Shown here piece after piece: positions 33,380 through 41,900 of a stretch of 64,000 nucleotides of DNA. Origin of the DNA: Opitutaceae bacterium TAV5. Lineage in GTDB: Bacteria > Verrucomicrobiota > Verrucomicrobiia > Opitutales > Opitutaceae. Each line of letters opens with the position of its first letter. Position 1 is the stretch's first letter. The DNA is taken from positions 3,085,001 to 3,149,000 of the forward strand of contig CP007053.1 in the NCBI GenBank assembly GCA_000242935.3, in the 5' to 3' direction. The notes below the pieces were generated by a model that was not told the DNA's origin, searched no databases, and worked only from the letters and a program-made list of their open reading frames with translations. A program made the position numbers and the translations under genes.

Positions 33380-34833
33380 TTTTTCGAGCTCCGCGATCAC
33401 ACCCGCACACTGCGGCGATACTGTGTTTCGGCGTGTCATGCCTGTTTCCCGGGGCGGCGCAGTCGAGACCCGAGCCTGCCGCGCTCTTTGGTGACAACGC
33501 CGTCCTGCAACGCGATACGCCCGTCCGCATCTGGGGGCGGGCCGATCCCGGCGAGCCGGTTGTCGTGCGCTTTCACAGGGTTTCAGCCAAGGCCACGGCC
33601 GATGCCGATGGGAACTGGCAAGTCATGCTTCCCGCGCCGCCGCGTGCCATCCAGGGCGGCAGCATTCAAACCGAGGGAAGCGATCTTGTTTTCAAAGGCG
33701 CGTCGGAGACGGTGATCAGCCGCAACGTCGTGTATGGCGATGTGTGGCTTTGTTCCGGCCAATCCAACATGGAGTGGTCGATCCGCAAGGCAGCCAATGC
33801 GGTCGATGAAATCGCAGCCGCCAACTATCCCGGCATCCGCCAGTTCAAGGTTGCCGGTCGCTCGGTCGGGCGACCGATCGCTCCGCATGAGCTTGCCGGA
33901 CATTGGGTCGTGTGTTCGCCCCCCACGGTGGGGCGGGACTTCACGGCGGTCGGCTACTTCTTCGCGCGGGATCTGCACCGCCGCTACAACATCCCGCAAG
34001 GTCTTGTCACAAGCGCGTGGGGTGGCACGACGGTCGAGGCGTGGATAAGCGAGGAGGCGTTCGACCGCCATGCGATTTCAGCCGTCGTCCAATCCGGCTC
34101 CGAAAACCGGCGCGCGCCGTCGGGCGCATTCAATGCGATGATTCATCCGATTATCGGGGTGGGTCTGCGCGGGATACTTTGGTATCAAGGCGAAGCCAAC
34201 GCGCGTGAGCCGGACGGATACGGCGCGCTTTTCCGCGCCTTGATCGCCGACTGGCGGCAGCGTTGGGAATCGCCGGCGCTTCCCTTTCTTTTCGTGCAAT
34301 TACCCAACTATGGCAGCACCGAGGGGATAAATTGGGCGCAAATTCGCCAAGGGCAGGCGTCTGCCCTGGATTTGCCCGCCACAGCGATGGCCGTAACCAT
34401 AGATCTTGGCGAACCCCGGGGCATCCATCCGCGCAACAAGCAGGACGTTGGCCACCGGCTGGGCTTGCTTGCCAGGCGGACGATTTTTGGCGAGGCGGTG
34501 ACGGCGGAGGGACCGCGGTTTTTGTCGGCTACATCCGAGGGCAGTGTCGCTCGCTTGCGCTTTGGTGGAACGGAAACCGACGGTGGACAGCTGGTGCTGC
34601 GTCCTCCGCCGCCGCCGGACAAGATTGCCTTTGAACTCGCCGGGGCTGATAGCGTGTTCCACCCTGCCGGAGCGACCTTGATCGACAGCGAAATCCAGCT
34701 GCGCAGCGAACCGGTGCGTGTGCCGAAGACGGTACGCTATGCCTTCCGCAATAATCCGGCCCCGGTCCTGTTCAACGAAGCGGGGCTGCCGGCGGCACCA
34801 TTTGTCGCGGGGGTCTCGGAAAGCAATCCGTGA
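33376..34833 (+). CDS. Sialate O-acetylesterase-type esterase (SGNH fold)
   Basis: The 485-residue protein has the SIAE pattern. FGDNAVLQRDTPVRIWGRADP opens an N-terminal beta-domain. The nucleophile block is WLCSGQSNMEWSI. GYFFARDLH, TSAWGGTTVEAWIS and GILWYQGEAN follow, and D-L-G-E-P-R-G-I-H-P-R-N-K carries the acid-base pair. The enzyme removes O-acetyl groups from sialic acid or plant/microbial polysaccharides; the family also includes acetylxylan esterases. A hydrophobic stretch after the N-terminus (PHTAATLCFGVSCLFPGAAQ-like) is a probable signal peptide. It is the last gene of the operon that starts at 20454. Confidence 0.87.
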   Translation: MIFRAPRSHPHTAAILCFGVSCLFPGAAQSRPEPAALFGDNAVLQRDTPVRIWGRADPGEPVVVRFHRVSAKATADADGNWQVMLPAPPRAIQGGSIQTEGSDLVFKGASETVISRNVVYGDVWLCSGQSNMEWSIRKAANAVDEIAAANYPGIRQFKVAGRSVGRPIAPHELAGHWVVCSPPTVGRDFTAVGYFFARDLHRRYNIPQGLVTSAWGGTTVEAWISEEAFDRHAISAVVQSGSENRRAPSGAFNAMIHPIIGVGLRGILWYQGEANAREPDGYGALFRALIADWRQRWESPALPFLFVQLPNYGSTEGINWAQIRQGQASALDLPATAMAVTIDLGEPRGIHPRNKQDVGHRLGLLARRTIFGEAVTAEGPRFLSATSEGSVARLRFGGTETDGGQLVLRPPPPPDKIAFELAGADSVFHPAGATLIDSEIQLRSEPVRVPKTVRYAFRNNPAPVLFNEAGLPAAPFVAGVSESNP

Positions 34834-34897
34834 AGTGGCGGCGAGGCAGGGGCAGCCGGTCGCACGGCCTGATTAACAGGGATGCCCGCCCATGCAC

Positions 34898-35161
34898 TCA
34901 TTCCACCCTGTCGATTTCGGTGATGACCACCTGTTTCGCAGCGTGATCGACCCAAAAATCGAAGATGAAATTGTCGATCACCAGATGCGAGATTTCGCGT
35001 CCCGATGCGTCGATGGTCTGGAAATCAGGGAGGAGAAACGGGTCGGCGGCCAGCTCATGGGAGCGATCCAGAATGGTTCGTTGTTTCCGCTTGGTCAGCC
35101 GGACGAAAAACTCGACTGCGGAATCGGTAAAGACCGGCTTGTAAGCACTACGATCAGGCAC
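34898..35161 (-). CDS. RelE/ParE-superfamily toxin-like protein
   Basis: The 87-residue protein has KPVFTDSAVEFFVRLTKRKQ (N-terminal strand plus Lys-rich helix), RTILDRSHELAADPF, then HLVIDNFIFDFWVDHAAKQV VITEIDRVE, split here to note the strand pair. This order matches RelE/ParE-fold toxins. Its start overlaps the end of a small upstream gene by 8 bases, the normal antitoxin-toxin layout. Confidence 0.7.
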   Translation of the reverse strand: MPDRSAYKPVFTDSAVEFFVRLTKRKQRTILDRSHELAADPFLLPDFQTIDASGREISHLVIDNFIFDFWVDHAAKQVVITEIDRVE

Positions 35162-35348
35162 GGCGATGGAGGGATTCCAACGTTTCTATTGTCGTGAACC
35201 TCCCCGCTTTCACCGCGTCTATTTTTTGGGCGGTGGCTTTTTTCCATGCCGGTGTCGTTCGCTTGAGCTGGTGCAGATAAACTTGTATTTCCCTGCGCTC
35301 ACGAGCGGAAAGGCGGGAAAGGTTTTGTTTGATCTCCAGAACGCTCAT
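35154..35348 (-). CDS. Small antitoxin-like protein
   Basis: The 64-residue protein (MSVLEIKQNLSRLSARERRE ...) is helical and basic and resembles the short antitoxins that pair with RelE/ParE-like toxins in verrucomicrobia and cyanobacteria. The ATG at 35348 is preferred; the frame is open to 35519 with unlikely composition. It overlaps the toxin-like gene by 8 bases. Confidence 0.6.
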   Translation of the reverse strand: MSVLEIKQNLSRLSARERREIQVYLHQLKRTTPAWKKATAQKIDAVKAGRFTTIETLESLHRRA

Positions 35349-35532
35349 GCCGTCAAAGATGCGTGATGCCGGGAGCGGGTCAAGAGGGGAGCGAGGTCGA
35401 TGGCACCAAGGGGTGCGACTCGAAAGTGATGTCAGATCCGTGCGCTCCCCGGACCTGACATCGGTTTGATTCACATCCTCCGCTAGCATCAAGTCTATTG
35501 GGTGCTGATTGCGCCTCATCTCCGGATTTGAT

Positions 35533-35578
35533 GGAAATTATCGAAATTATAATCCGCTCATAATTTCGATAATTTTCC
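35533..35578. repeat. Perfect 15-bp inverted repeat in an AT-rich island
   Basis: AATTATCGAAATTAT (35536-35550) and ATAATTTCGATAATT (35560-35574) are exact reverse complements with a 9-bp spacer, flanked by GGA/TCC. It could be an operator or a hairpin. An ATG follows at 35594 but the frame closes after 15 codons, so no gene is called; 35579-35797 shows nothing recognisable. Confidence 0.5.
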
Positions 35579-35797
35579 TACACTTCCGGAACCATGAACT
35601 CCATCTATAATCCGTTTGCTCCCGGCGTCGTCATCCCGTGATCATGGTTGGAGCAGGCTTACCCCAGCTTCGAGGCCGGATGGGGCGCGCCAGGTCCTCG
35701 ACGCCTTCAGGTGCCGCATCATGCCGGACGACGACTGGAAAACTCAACTGTAGCACGCCTGATTTTCAGGCTCATGCCGGCGTCCCTGATGTTCTTA

Positions 35798-35986
35798 AGG
35801 GGGGCTGAAAATTGTTTTTTTGAACAGAAGTTAAAAAGATCACGAAGGCCCGGAGGAGGCTGGAAGGTGGTTGGGCGGATATGGCGTTTTCTTCTTTCTG
35901 AAAAAGAGGTGCCAGATACGGGAGATGGTTACGGGAACGGCAGTGCCTTCGTGATCTTCTTAACTTCTGTTCAATTTTCAGAACCT
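35798..35986. mobile_element. MITE-like inverted-repeat element, copy 1
   Basis: The 45-base left arm (35805-35849, CTGAAAATTG...AACAGAAGTTAA...GATCACGAAGGC) is the reverse complement of the 37-base right arm (35945-35981), apart from an 8-base T-rich insertion and one extra A. The right end ATTTTCAGAACCT is identical to the right end of the element at 52496-52673, and both regions contain GAACAGAAG. There is no coding capacity. No target-site duplication was seen. Confidence 0.5.
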
Positions 35987-35995
35987 CCCTTGATT

Positions 35996-36066
35996 TTACA
36001 CAAAGATCGCGAAGAACACGAAGTTTCAGGGAACCAGCCCTTTGTAGCCTTTGCGATCTTTGTGTG
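35996..36066. repeat. Dispersed ACACAAAGATCGC inverted repeat
   Basis: ACACAAAGATCGC (35998-36010) pairs with GCGATCTTTGTGT (36053-36065), a 13-bp stem. The left half recurs near-identically at 10628-10650. It lies between the MITE-like element and the VOC gene; possibly a terminator for the latter, although no U-tract is seen. Confidence 0.5.
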
Positions 36067-36134
36067 AGAATCCGGAAATTTCGGGATGCTGATATAAAAA
36101 CGAATTAATGGAGACTGTATGCGTCTTGCCGGTT

Positions 36135-36569
36135 TCAGGCGCGGTCGCTTTTGAACAGTTCCCACACTTCGCCGGCGGGGCCGGTGAAAAAGGCGAGGCG
36201 CACGGGCACGGGACCGAGGCCGTTGGTGGTTTTTATGGTGACGTCCTCGGGGCCCCGCGTCACCGGGTAGCCGGCGGCGCGCACCCGTTCGATGGCGACA
36301 TCCACATCGGCGGCGTGCAGGGCCATGTGCAGGAGCGGCCCGGTCGCCTCGCTGGCAGGAATCGGGCGGGCGGCGGGGTCCTCGAAGATTTCGAGGCGGC
36401 AGTTGCCGCCGATGTCGAGCAGGGCGCAGCGCAGCCCGTCGGGACGCGACCAGGCGACGTGTATCGAGAAGCCGAGGACATCGCGATAAAAGGCGACGGC
36501 GGCGTCCCAGTTGTCGAGACGCAGGGCGACGTGATGAAAACCTCCGGAGAGTGACGGGTGATGTGACAT
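36135..36569 (-). CDS. VOC (glyoxalase/bleomycin-resistance-fold) protein
   Basis: The 144-residue protein has the paired beta-alpha-beta-beta-beta modules of VOC proteins: GGFHHVALRLDNWDAAVAFY RDVLGFSI in module 1 with metal-site His13, CRLEIFEDP, then HMALHAADVDVAIERVRAAG and VRLAFFTGPAGEVWELF in module 2 with the terminal Glu. It could be a lyase, isomerase or dioxygenase; the substrate is unknown. It stands alone on the minus strand between repeat clusters. Confidence 0.8.
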   Translation of the reverse strand: MSHHPSLSGGFHHVALRLDNWDAAVAFYRDVLGFSIHVAWSRPDGLRCALLDIGGNCRLEIFEDPAARPIPASEATGPLLHMALHAADVDVAIERVRAAGYPVTRGPEDVTIKTTNGLGPVPVRLAFFTGPAGEVWELFKSDRA

Positions 36570-36579
36570 GGTGGAAGAT

Positions 36580-36739
36580 TGAAGTTGGAAGTTGGTAGTT
36601 GGTAGTTAGGAGTTAGGAGTTGGAAGTTGGTGTCTGGTGGCGGGAGAGTGTGTCGGGGGCGGATGTCTTGTCGGCTGCGAATCTGGTATCACCAATTTCC
36701 AACTACAAACTTCAAACTACCAACTACAAACTTCCAACT
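36580..36739. repeat. Low-complexity inverted repeat of AGTTGGA/TCCAACT heptamers
   Basis: AGTTGGAAGTTGGTAGTTGG-type units at 36581-36631 are mirrored by CCAACTACAAACTTC-type units at 36697-36739, giving a long imperfect hairpin with a 65-bp loop. It fills the gap between the VOC gene and the helicase end. It resembles in design, but not in sequence, the repeat at 10774-10918. Confidence 0.55.
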
Positions 36740-36760
36740 CTACCGGCGCAGCCGGTCCGG

Positions 36761-38776
36761 TCACCATGCAAAATGGCGTTTGATGCGGAGCGGTTCATAG
36801 AGATCGGGCGGGAGTTCGCCGAGGAAACGGCTGGGCGTGGCCATCATGCCGTTGGGGCCGGGACGACTGTTGATCTTCGGGAAACAGAGGTACAGTTCGT
36901 CCCGCGCGCGGGTGACGCCGACGTAGAAGAGCCGGCGCTCTTCCTCCTCGTCGCCGTTCTCGATGGCGCGGCGCAGCGGGAAGAGGCCGTCGGCGAGGCT
37001 GATGAGAAAGACGGCAGAGTACTCGAGCCCCTTGGCCTGGTGGACGGTGGTGAGACGCACGGCGTCGGCGTCGGGATCGACCTTGCGGTCGCCGGTCTCG
37101 CTGTTGAGGAGCATGATCTGCGCGAGCATGTCCTGCATGTCCTCGTGGCGCTGCGCGAAGGTGACGAGGGCCTTCAGTTCGTCGAGACGCTCGATGTAGT
37201 CGGCGAACGCACCCTTGAGGTAATCGCCGTACCAGCCCTCGATGGCGAGCTCGACGGCGCGCACGGGGCTTTTCTCGGCGTGCATGGCGGCGGCGACTTC
37301 GCGCAGGGAGGCGCAGAAACTTTCCCACTCCTCGCGGGCGGCGGCGGGCACCTTGCTTTTCACGTCGTCGGTGATGAGGGCGTCGACCGGATCGGTGCGG
37401 AGGAGGCGGGCGTGTTCGCGGGCGGCGGCGTGGATTTTGGCCGCGCCCTTTTCGCCGACCTTGGGCAGGAGCATGGCGATGCGTTGCCAGGAGGATTCGC
37501 TGGCGGGATTGTAGACGAATTGTAACAGGGCGACGAGGTCGCGGATGTGTTGCCGCTCGAAAAACTTCACGCCGCTGGTGATGTGGTAGGGGATGCCTTG
37601 TTTGGAAAGTTCGACCTGGATTTCGAGAGCCTGAAAGTGGGCGCGGTACAGGATCGCGACGTCGGAGAGCGCACAGCCTTCGTCCACCAGGCCCTTGATG
37701 CGTTTGGTGATGAACTCGGCCTGTTCGCGGGCGTCCATCGCCTGGACGAGAAAGGGCTTTTGCGCGTTGGCGCGGTGGGCGCGCAGTTCCTTGTCGAAGT
37801 GGCGGCCGCGGGGCTGGGCATTGAGCACGCCGTTGGCGAGGGCGAGGATCTGCGGGGTGGAGCGGTAGTTGGTCTCGATGCGGTGGATGACGGTGCCGGG
37901 GTGACGTTCGGGGAACGTCATGATGTTTTCGAAATCCGCCCCGCGCCAGGAGTAGATGCACTGGGCGTCGTCGCCCACGGCCATGATGCGATGGTGCGCG
38001 GCCATGAGGTCGATGATGCGCGACTGGAGCGTGTTGGTGTCCTGGTATTCGTCGACGAGGAGGTGGCGGAAGCGTTCGGAAAAATGCGCGGCGATGTCGG
38101 GACATTTTTCGAGAAGCTCCAGCCAGAGTTCGAGGAGGTCGTCGTAATCGAGGACGTTCTGTTCGCGCTTGCGGGCTTCGTAGGCGGCGGCGAAAGCGGG
38201 GAAGCGGCCGACGATGTCCTTGTATTGGGGAAACCGTTTCTCGACGGTCTGCACGAGTGTCTCCCGGGTGTTGCGCGAGAGGGAGAGGACGGAGTGGAGC
38301 GGGCCGGGCTTGGGGTGGGTCTTGTCCTTGAAAAAGGTGCGGTCGGCGGCTTCGACGGCCTGCTTGAGAACGCCTTCGGATTCGTCGGCGTCGAGGATGG
38401 TGAAGTTTTTGGGGATTTTGATCGCTTCACCATGGATGCGCAGGATGCGGCTGCCGATGGAATGAAAAGTGCCGCCCCAGAAGCGGCCGGGTTCGTAACC
38501 GGTGAGGTCGTGCACGCGATGGAGCATCTCGCGGGCAGCCTTGTTGGTGAACGTGAGGAGGAGGATCTGCCACGGTTTGACGCCTTGCGAGAGCAGCCAG
38601 GCCACGCGCCAGGTGAGCGTGCGCGTCTTGCCGGAACCGGCGCCGGCGAGAACGAGGAGCGGGCCGGGCTCGGCGGTGACGGCGGCGTACTGTTCCTCGT
38701 TGAGCTCGCCGCGAAAGTCGGGTGGCGGAAAGGCGGCGTCGCCGTCAGGGCGTTGTTGATCCAGAAAGTAATCCAT
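36761..38776 (-). CDS. UvrD/PcrA-family ATP-dependent DNA helicase
   Basis: The 671-residue superfamily 1 helicase shows these motifs: Q-motif LNEEQYAAV, Walker A LAGAGSGKTRTL, Ia TFTNKAAREM, Ic GTFHSIGSRIL, II LLVDEYQDTN, III AVGDDAQCIYSWRGAD, IV ETNYRS, V LTTVHQAKGLEYSAVFL and VI RRLFYVGVTRARDELYL. It unwinds DNA 3'-to-5' during repair or replication restart. The length is slightly below E. coli UvrD (720), lacking part of the C-terminal tail. The ATG at 38776 (MDYFLDQQ) is preferred over the in-frame start at 38815. It is divergent from the TpsA gene. Confidence 0.93.
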   Translation of the reverse strand: MDYFLDQQRPDGDAAFPPPDFRGELNEEQYAAVTAEPGPLLVLAGAGSGKTRTLTWRVAWLLSQGVKPWQILLLTFTNKAAREMLHRVHDLTGYEPGRFWGGTFHSIGSRILRIHGEAIKIPKNFTILDADESEGVLKQAVEAADRTFFKDKTHPKPGPLHSVLSLSRNTRETLVQTVEKRFPQYKDIVGRFPAFAAAYEARKREQNVLDYDDLLELWLELLEKCPDIAAHFSERFRHLLVDEYQDTNTLQSRIIDLMAAHHRIMAVGDDAQCIYSWRGADFENIMTFPERHPGTVIHRIETNYRSTPQILALANGVLNAQPRGRHFDKELRAHRANAQKPFLVQAMDAREQAEFITKRIKGLVDEGCALSDVAILYRAHFQALEIQVELSKQGIPYHITSGVKFFERQHIRDLVALLQFVYNPASESSWQRIAMLLPKVGEKGAAKIHAAAREHARLLRTDPVDALITDDVKSKVPAAAREEWESFCASLREVAAAMHAEKSPVRAVELAIEGWYGDYLKGAFADYIERLDELKALVTFAQRHEDMQDMLAQIMLLNSETGDRKVDPDADAVRLTTVHQAKGLEYSAVFLISLADGLFPLRRAIENGDEEEERRLFYVGVTRARDELYLCFPKINSRPGPNGMMATPSRFLGELPPDLYEPLRIKRHFAW

Positions 38777-38997
38777 GAACGCGGGCACGCTCGCAGCGCC
38801 GGGCCGGGGGGACAAGCCCGGAGGTGGGGGCGCCTGCGAAGGGCGCGCCCGGGTGTCGTCACGGCGCTGCGGTAACGACTGCCGCTTGCAGGACGAGGAG
38901 CCCGATCGGGATTGGGCAACCGGCGCTGTGTCGGCGCGCCGGAAAGAAGCATTTTTGCATTTTCACAGAGAGAAAGGCGGGTTTCGGCGGGAAAAGG

Positions 38998-41900
38998 ATG
39001 GGGTTGGCCGAAATCACCTTCTCAAAACTCCGGCGGCGGTTAGCCCGTGGCCTAGCCATGTTTTTGCCGTTTATTTACAAGGGGTCGTTTCCCCGGGTTA
39101 CCGCCGCCGCCTTGTTCTCATGGCTGGCCACGCATACGCATCTGTCGGCCAACCCCTCCGGAGGTCATGTCGCCGCCGGGGGCGCCACGATCTCGGGCGG
39201 CGCGGGCGCGCTCACCGTCAACCAGACCACCGCGCGCGCGATCATCAACTGGCAGGACTTCTCCATCGGCGCGGGCGAGCTCGTGCGCTTCGTGCAGCCC
39301 GATGCGGCCAGCGCCACGCTCAACCGCGTGATCGGCGGCGCGCCCTCGTCGCTGCTCGGCAACCTCCGGGCCAACGGGCAGGTCTTTCTCATCAATCCCA
39401 ACGGCGTGATCGTGGGCGCGGGCGCGCGCATCGACACCGCCGGCTTCCTTGCCTCCACGCTCGACGTGAGCGACAGCGCCTTTCTCAAGGGCGGCGACCT
39501 GCTCTTCACCGGCGACTCCACCGCCGCCGTGCAAAACCTCGGCGCGATCGACGCCGCGGGCGGCGATATTTTTCTGATCGCCCGCAAGGTCGAGAATCGG
39601 GGCACGCTCTCCGCCCCGCAGGGCACGGCGGGCCTGGCGGCAGGCTCCGAGGTGCTGCTCACCACCGGCGGCTCGCAGCGCGTGTTCGTGCAGGCCGGTA
39701 CCGCGCCCGGCCTCGTGGTCAACGCGGGCAAAATCGCCGCCGCCACCGCCGAACTCAAGGCCGCCGGCGGCAACGCCTACGCCCTCGCCATCAACAACAC
39801 CGGCGTCATCCGCGCCACCGGCACCGCCGAGCGCGACGGCGAGGTCTGGCTCGTCGCCGCCACCACCGCGGGCCTCGACGGCCTCGCCCGGCACAGCGGC
39901 GAGATCACCGCGACCAATGCCGGCGGCACGGGCGGTTTCGTCGAGACCAGCGGCCAGACCGTGCAGATCGCCGACGGCGCGCGCGTGGACACCCGCGGCT
40001 CCTCCGGCGTTTTCGGCACCTGGCTGATCGATCCCGACGATTTTGTCATCAGCTCGGGTGGCGCGGCCCAGACCTCCCACGGCATTGGCGCCGATACCCT
40101 CGTGACCAACCTGGCCACCAGCAACATCACCTTGCAGACCACCGCGGGCAACCTCTTCGTCAACGCCGCGGTAAGCTGGAGCGCGGGCACGGTCCTGACC
40201 CTGGACGCGCTCCTCGGCATCCACTTCAACGCCGACATCACCGCCACCGGCGATGGCGCCGGCTTGGCCCTGACGCACGGCGCCGGCTACGGCTATACGC
40301 TGAACAACGGAGCCCGCGTCACCCTGAGCGGCAGCGGGGCGTCCTTTTCGGTCAACGGCTCGGCCTACACGGTGATCCGGAGCCTGGAGGCGTTGCAGGG
40401 CATCGCGACCGCGGATCTGTCCGGACGCTATGTGCTGGGCGTCGATATCGACGCTCGCGACACGATCCTCTGGAACAGCGGCGCGGGCTTTGCCCCCATC
40501 GGATCGGGCGGCACCCCCTTTACCGGCGTTTTCGACGGACTGGGTAACACGATCAACGGGCTCAGGATCAACCGCCCCTCCAGCACCCATGCAGGTTTGT
40601 TCGGAGCTCTTGGTGGCACCGCGCTGGTGCGCAACGTCGGCCTGACCGGCGGCTCCGTGGCCGGAAGCGATTATACCGGCGCCGTGGCCGGGACCAACAG
40701 CGGCACAATCACGAACGTTTATACGACGGGGACGGTTTCGGGAAGAGACACCGTGGGCGGGCTCGTTGGCTCCAACGACGGAACGATCACGGATTCCCAT
40801 GCAACCGGGGCGATTTCAGGCACAAACAAGGAGGTGGGCGGAGTCGCGGGATCGAACAGCGGGACGATCATGCGAACGTATGCAACCGGAAGCGTGGCCG
40901 GCGTATGGGATACCGGGGGGCTGGTCGGCTACAACGGGGGTGACATTGTGGAGTCTTACTCGACCGGGGCGGTCTCCGCCGACTTCGGCGGCGGCCTGGC
41001 CGGCTGGAACGACGGCACGATCACGCGGAGCTACGCGACCGGCTCGATCTCCGCTGGCGAAGAGGCGGGCGCTCTGGCGGGCGGAAACTTCGGCACGATC
41101 ACGGAGAGCTACGCCACAGGTTTGATCAACGGCTGGTGGTCCATGGGCGGCCTGGTCGCCTGGAACGAAGGCCACATCTCGTCGAGCTACTGGGACGGCG
41201 ACAGCACCGGTCTCGATTTCAGTGACGGCGGCGACCGCCTCACCACGGCGCAGGCAAAAACGGCGGCGAGCTACGTCGGCTGGGATATTGGCAACGATCC
41301 GTCCGCCAACGTCTGGGTGATGATCGAGGGCCAGACACGCCCGATGCTGGCGTGGGAATACAGCACGCGCATCGCCACCGGCCATCAGTTGCAGCTCATC
41401 GGCCTCAACAGCGAGACGCTGGCAGCGCACTACACCCTGGTGCGCGACCTCGATCTGAGCGGCACGGGCAACGTCTCCTCCATCTGGGGCGGAGGCGGCG
41501 GGTTTGTGCCCATCGGCTCGTCGGCCACACCCTTCACCGGCACGCTGGACGGACACGGGCACACGATATCCGGGCTCGTGATCGACCGCGGGACGGAGTC
41601 CCGCGTGGGCCTGTTCGGTGTCGCGGGGCCGGGATCGCAACTCCTCGATGTCGGCCTGGCCGGCGGCAGTGTGACGGGTCATGAGGCCGTCGGCAGCCTG
41701 GTCGGCCTCAACGACGGCGGCGTCATCACGCAGGCCTACTCGACCGGCGCGGTGTCCGGCACGGGATCGTCCGTCGGCGGACTGGTGGGGTACAATCGCG
41801 AGGGCGAAATCTCGCAGTCCTACGCGACCGGCGCCGTCTCGGGAGACTCCGCGGTCGGCGGCCTGGTGGGACGCCACGAGGGCGGCTCCATCTCGCAGTC

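Noticed and set aside
35594-35641. 15-codon frame after the palindrome at 35533-35578 as a small-peptide gene
   Set aside because: No conservation evidence, no clear ribosome binding site, and the composition is unremarkable; kept only as a possible gene relic.
35648-36067. 139-codon open frame in the 35.6-36.1 kb gap
   Set aside because: It runs through the inverted-repeat element and the dispersed repeat; no domain, poor start context.
36580-36739. Possible CRISPR array
   Set aside because: Same reason: short degenerate units in opposite orientation, no spacers.
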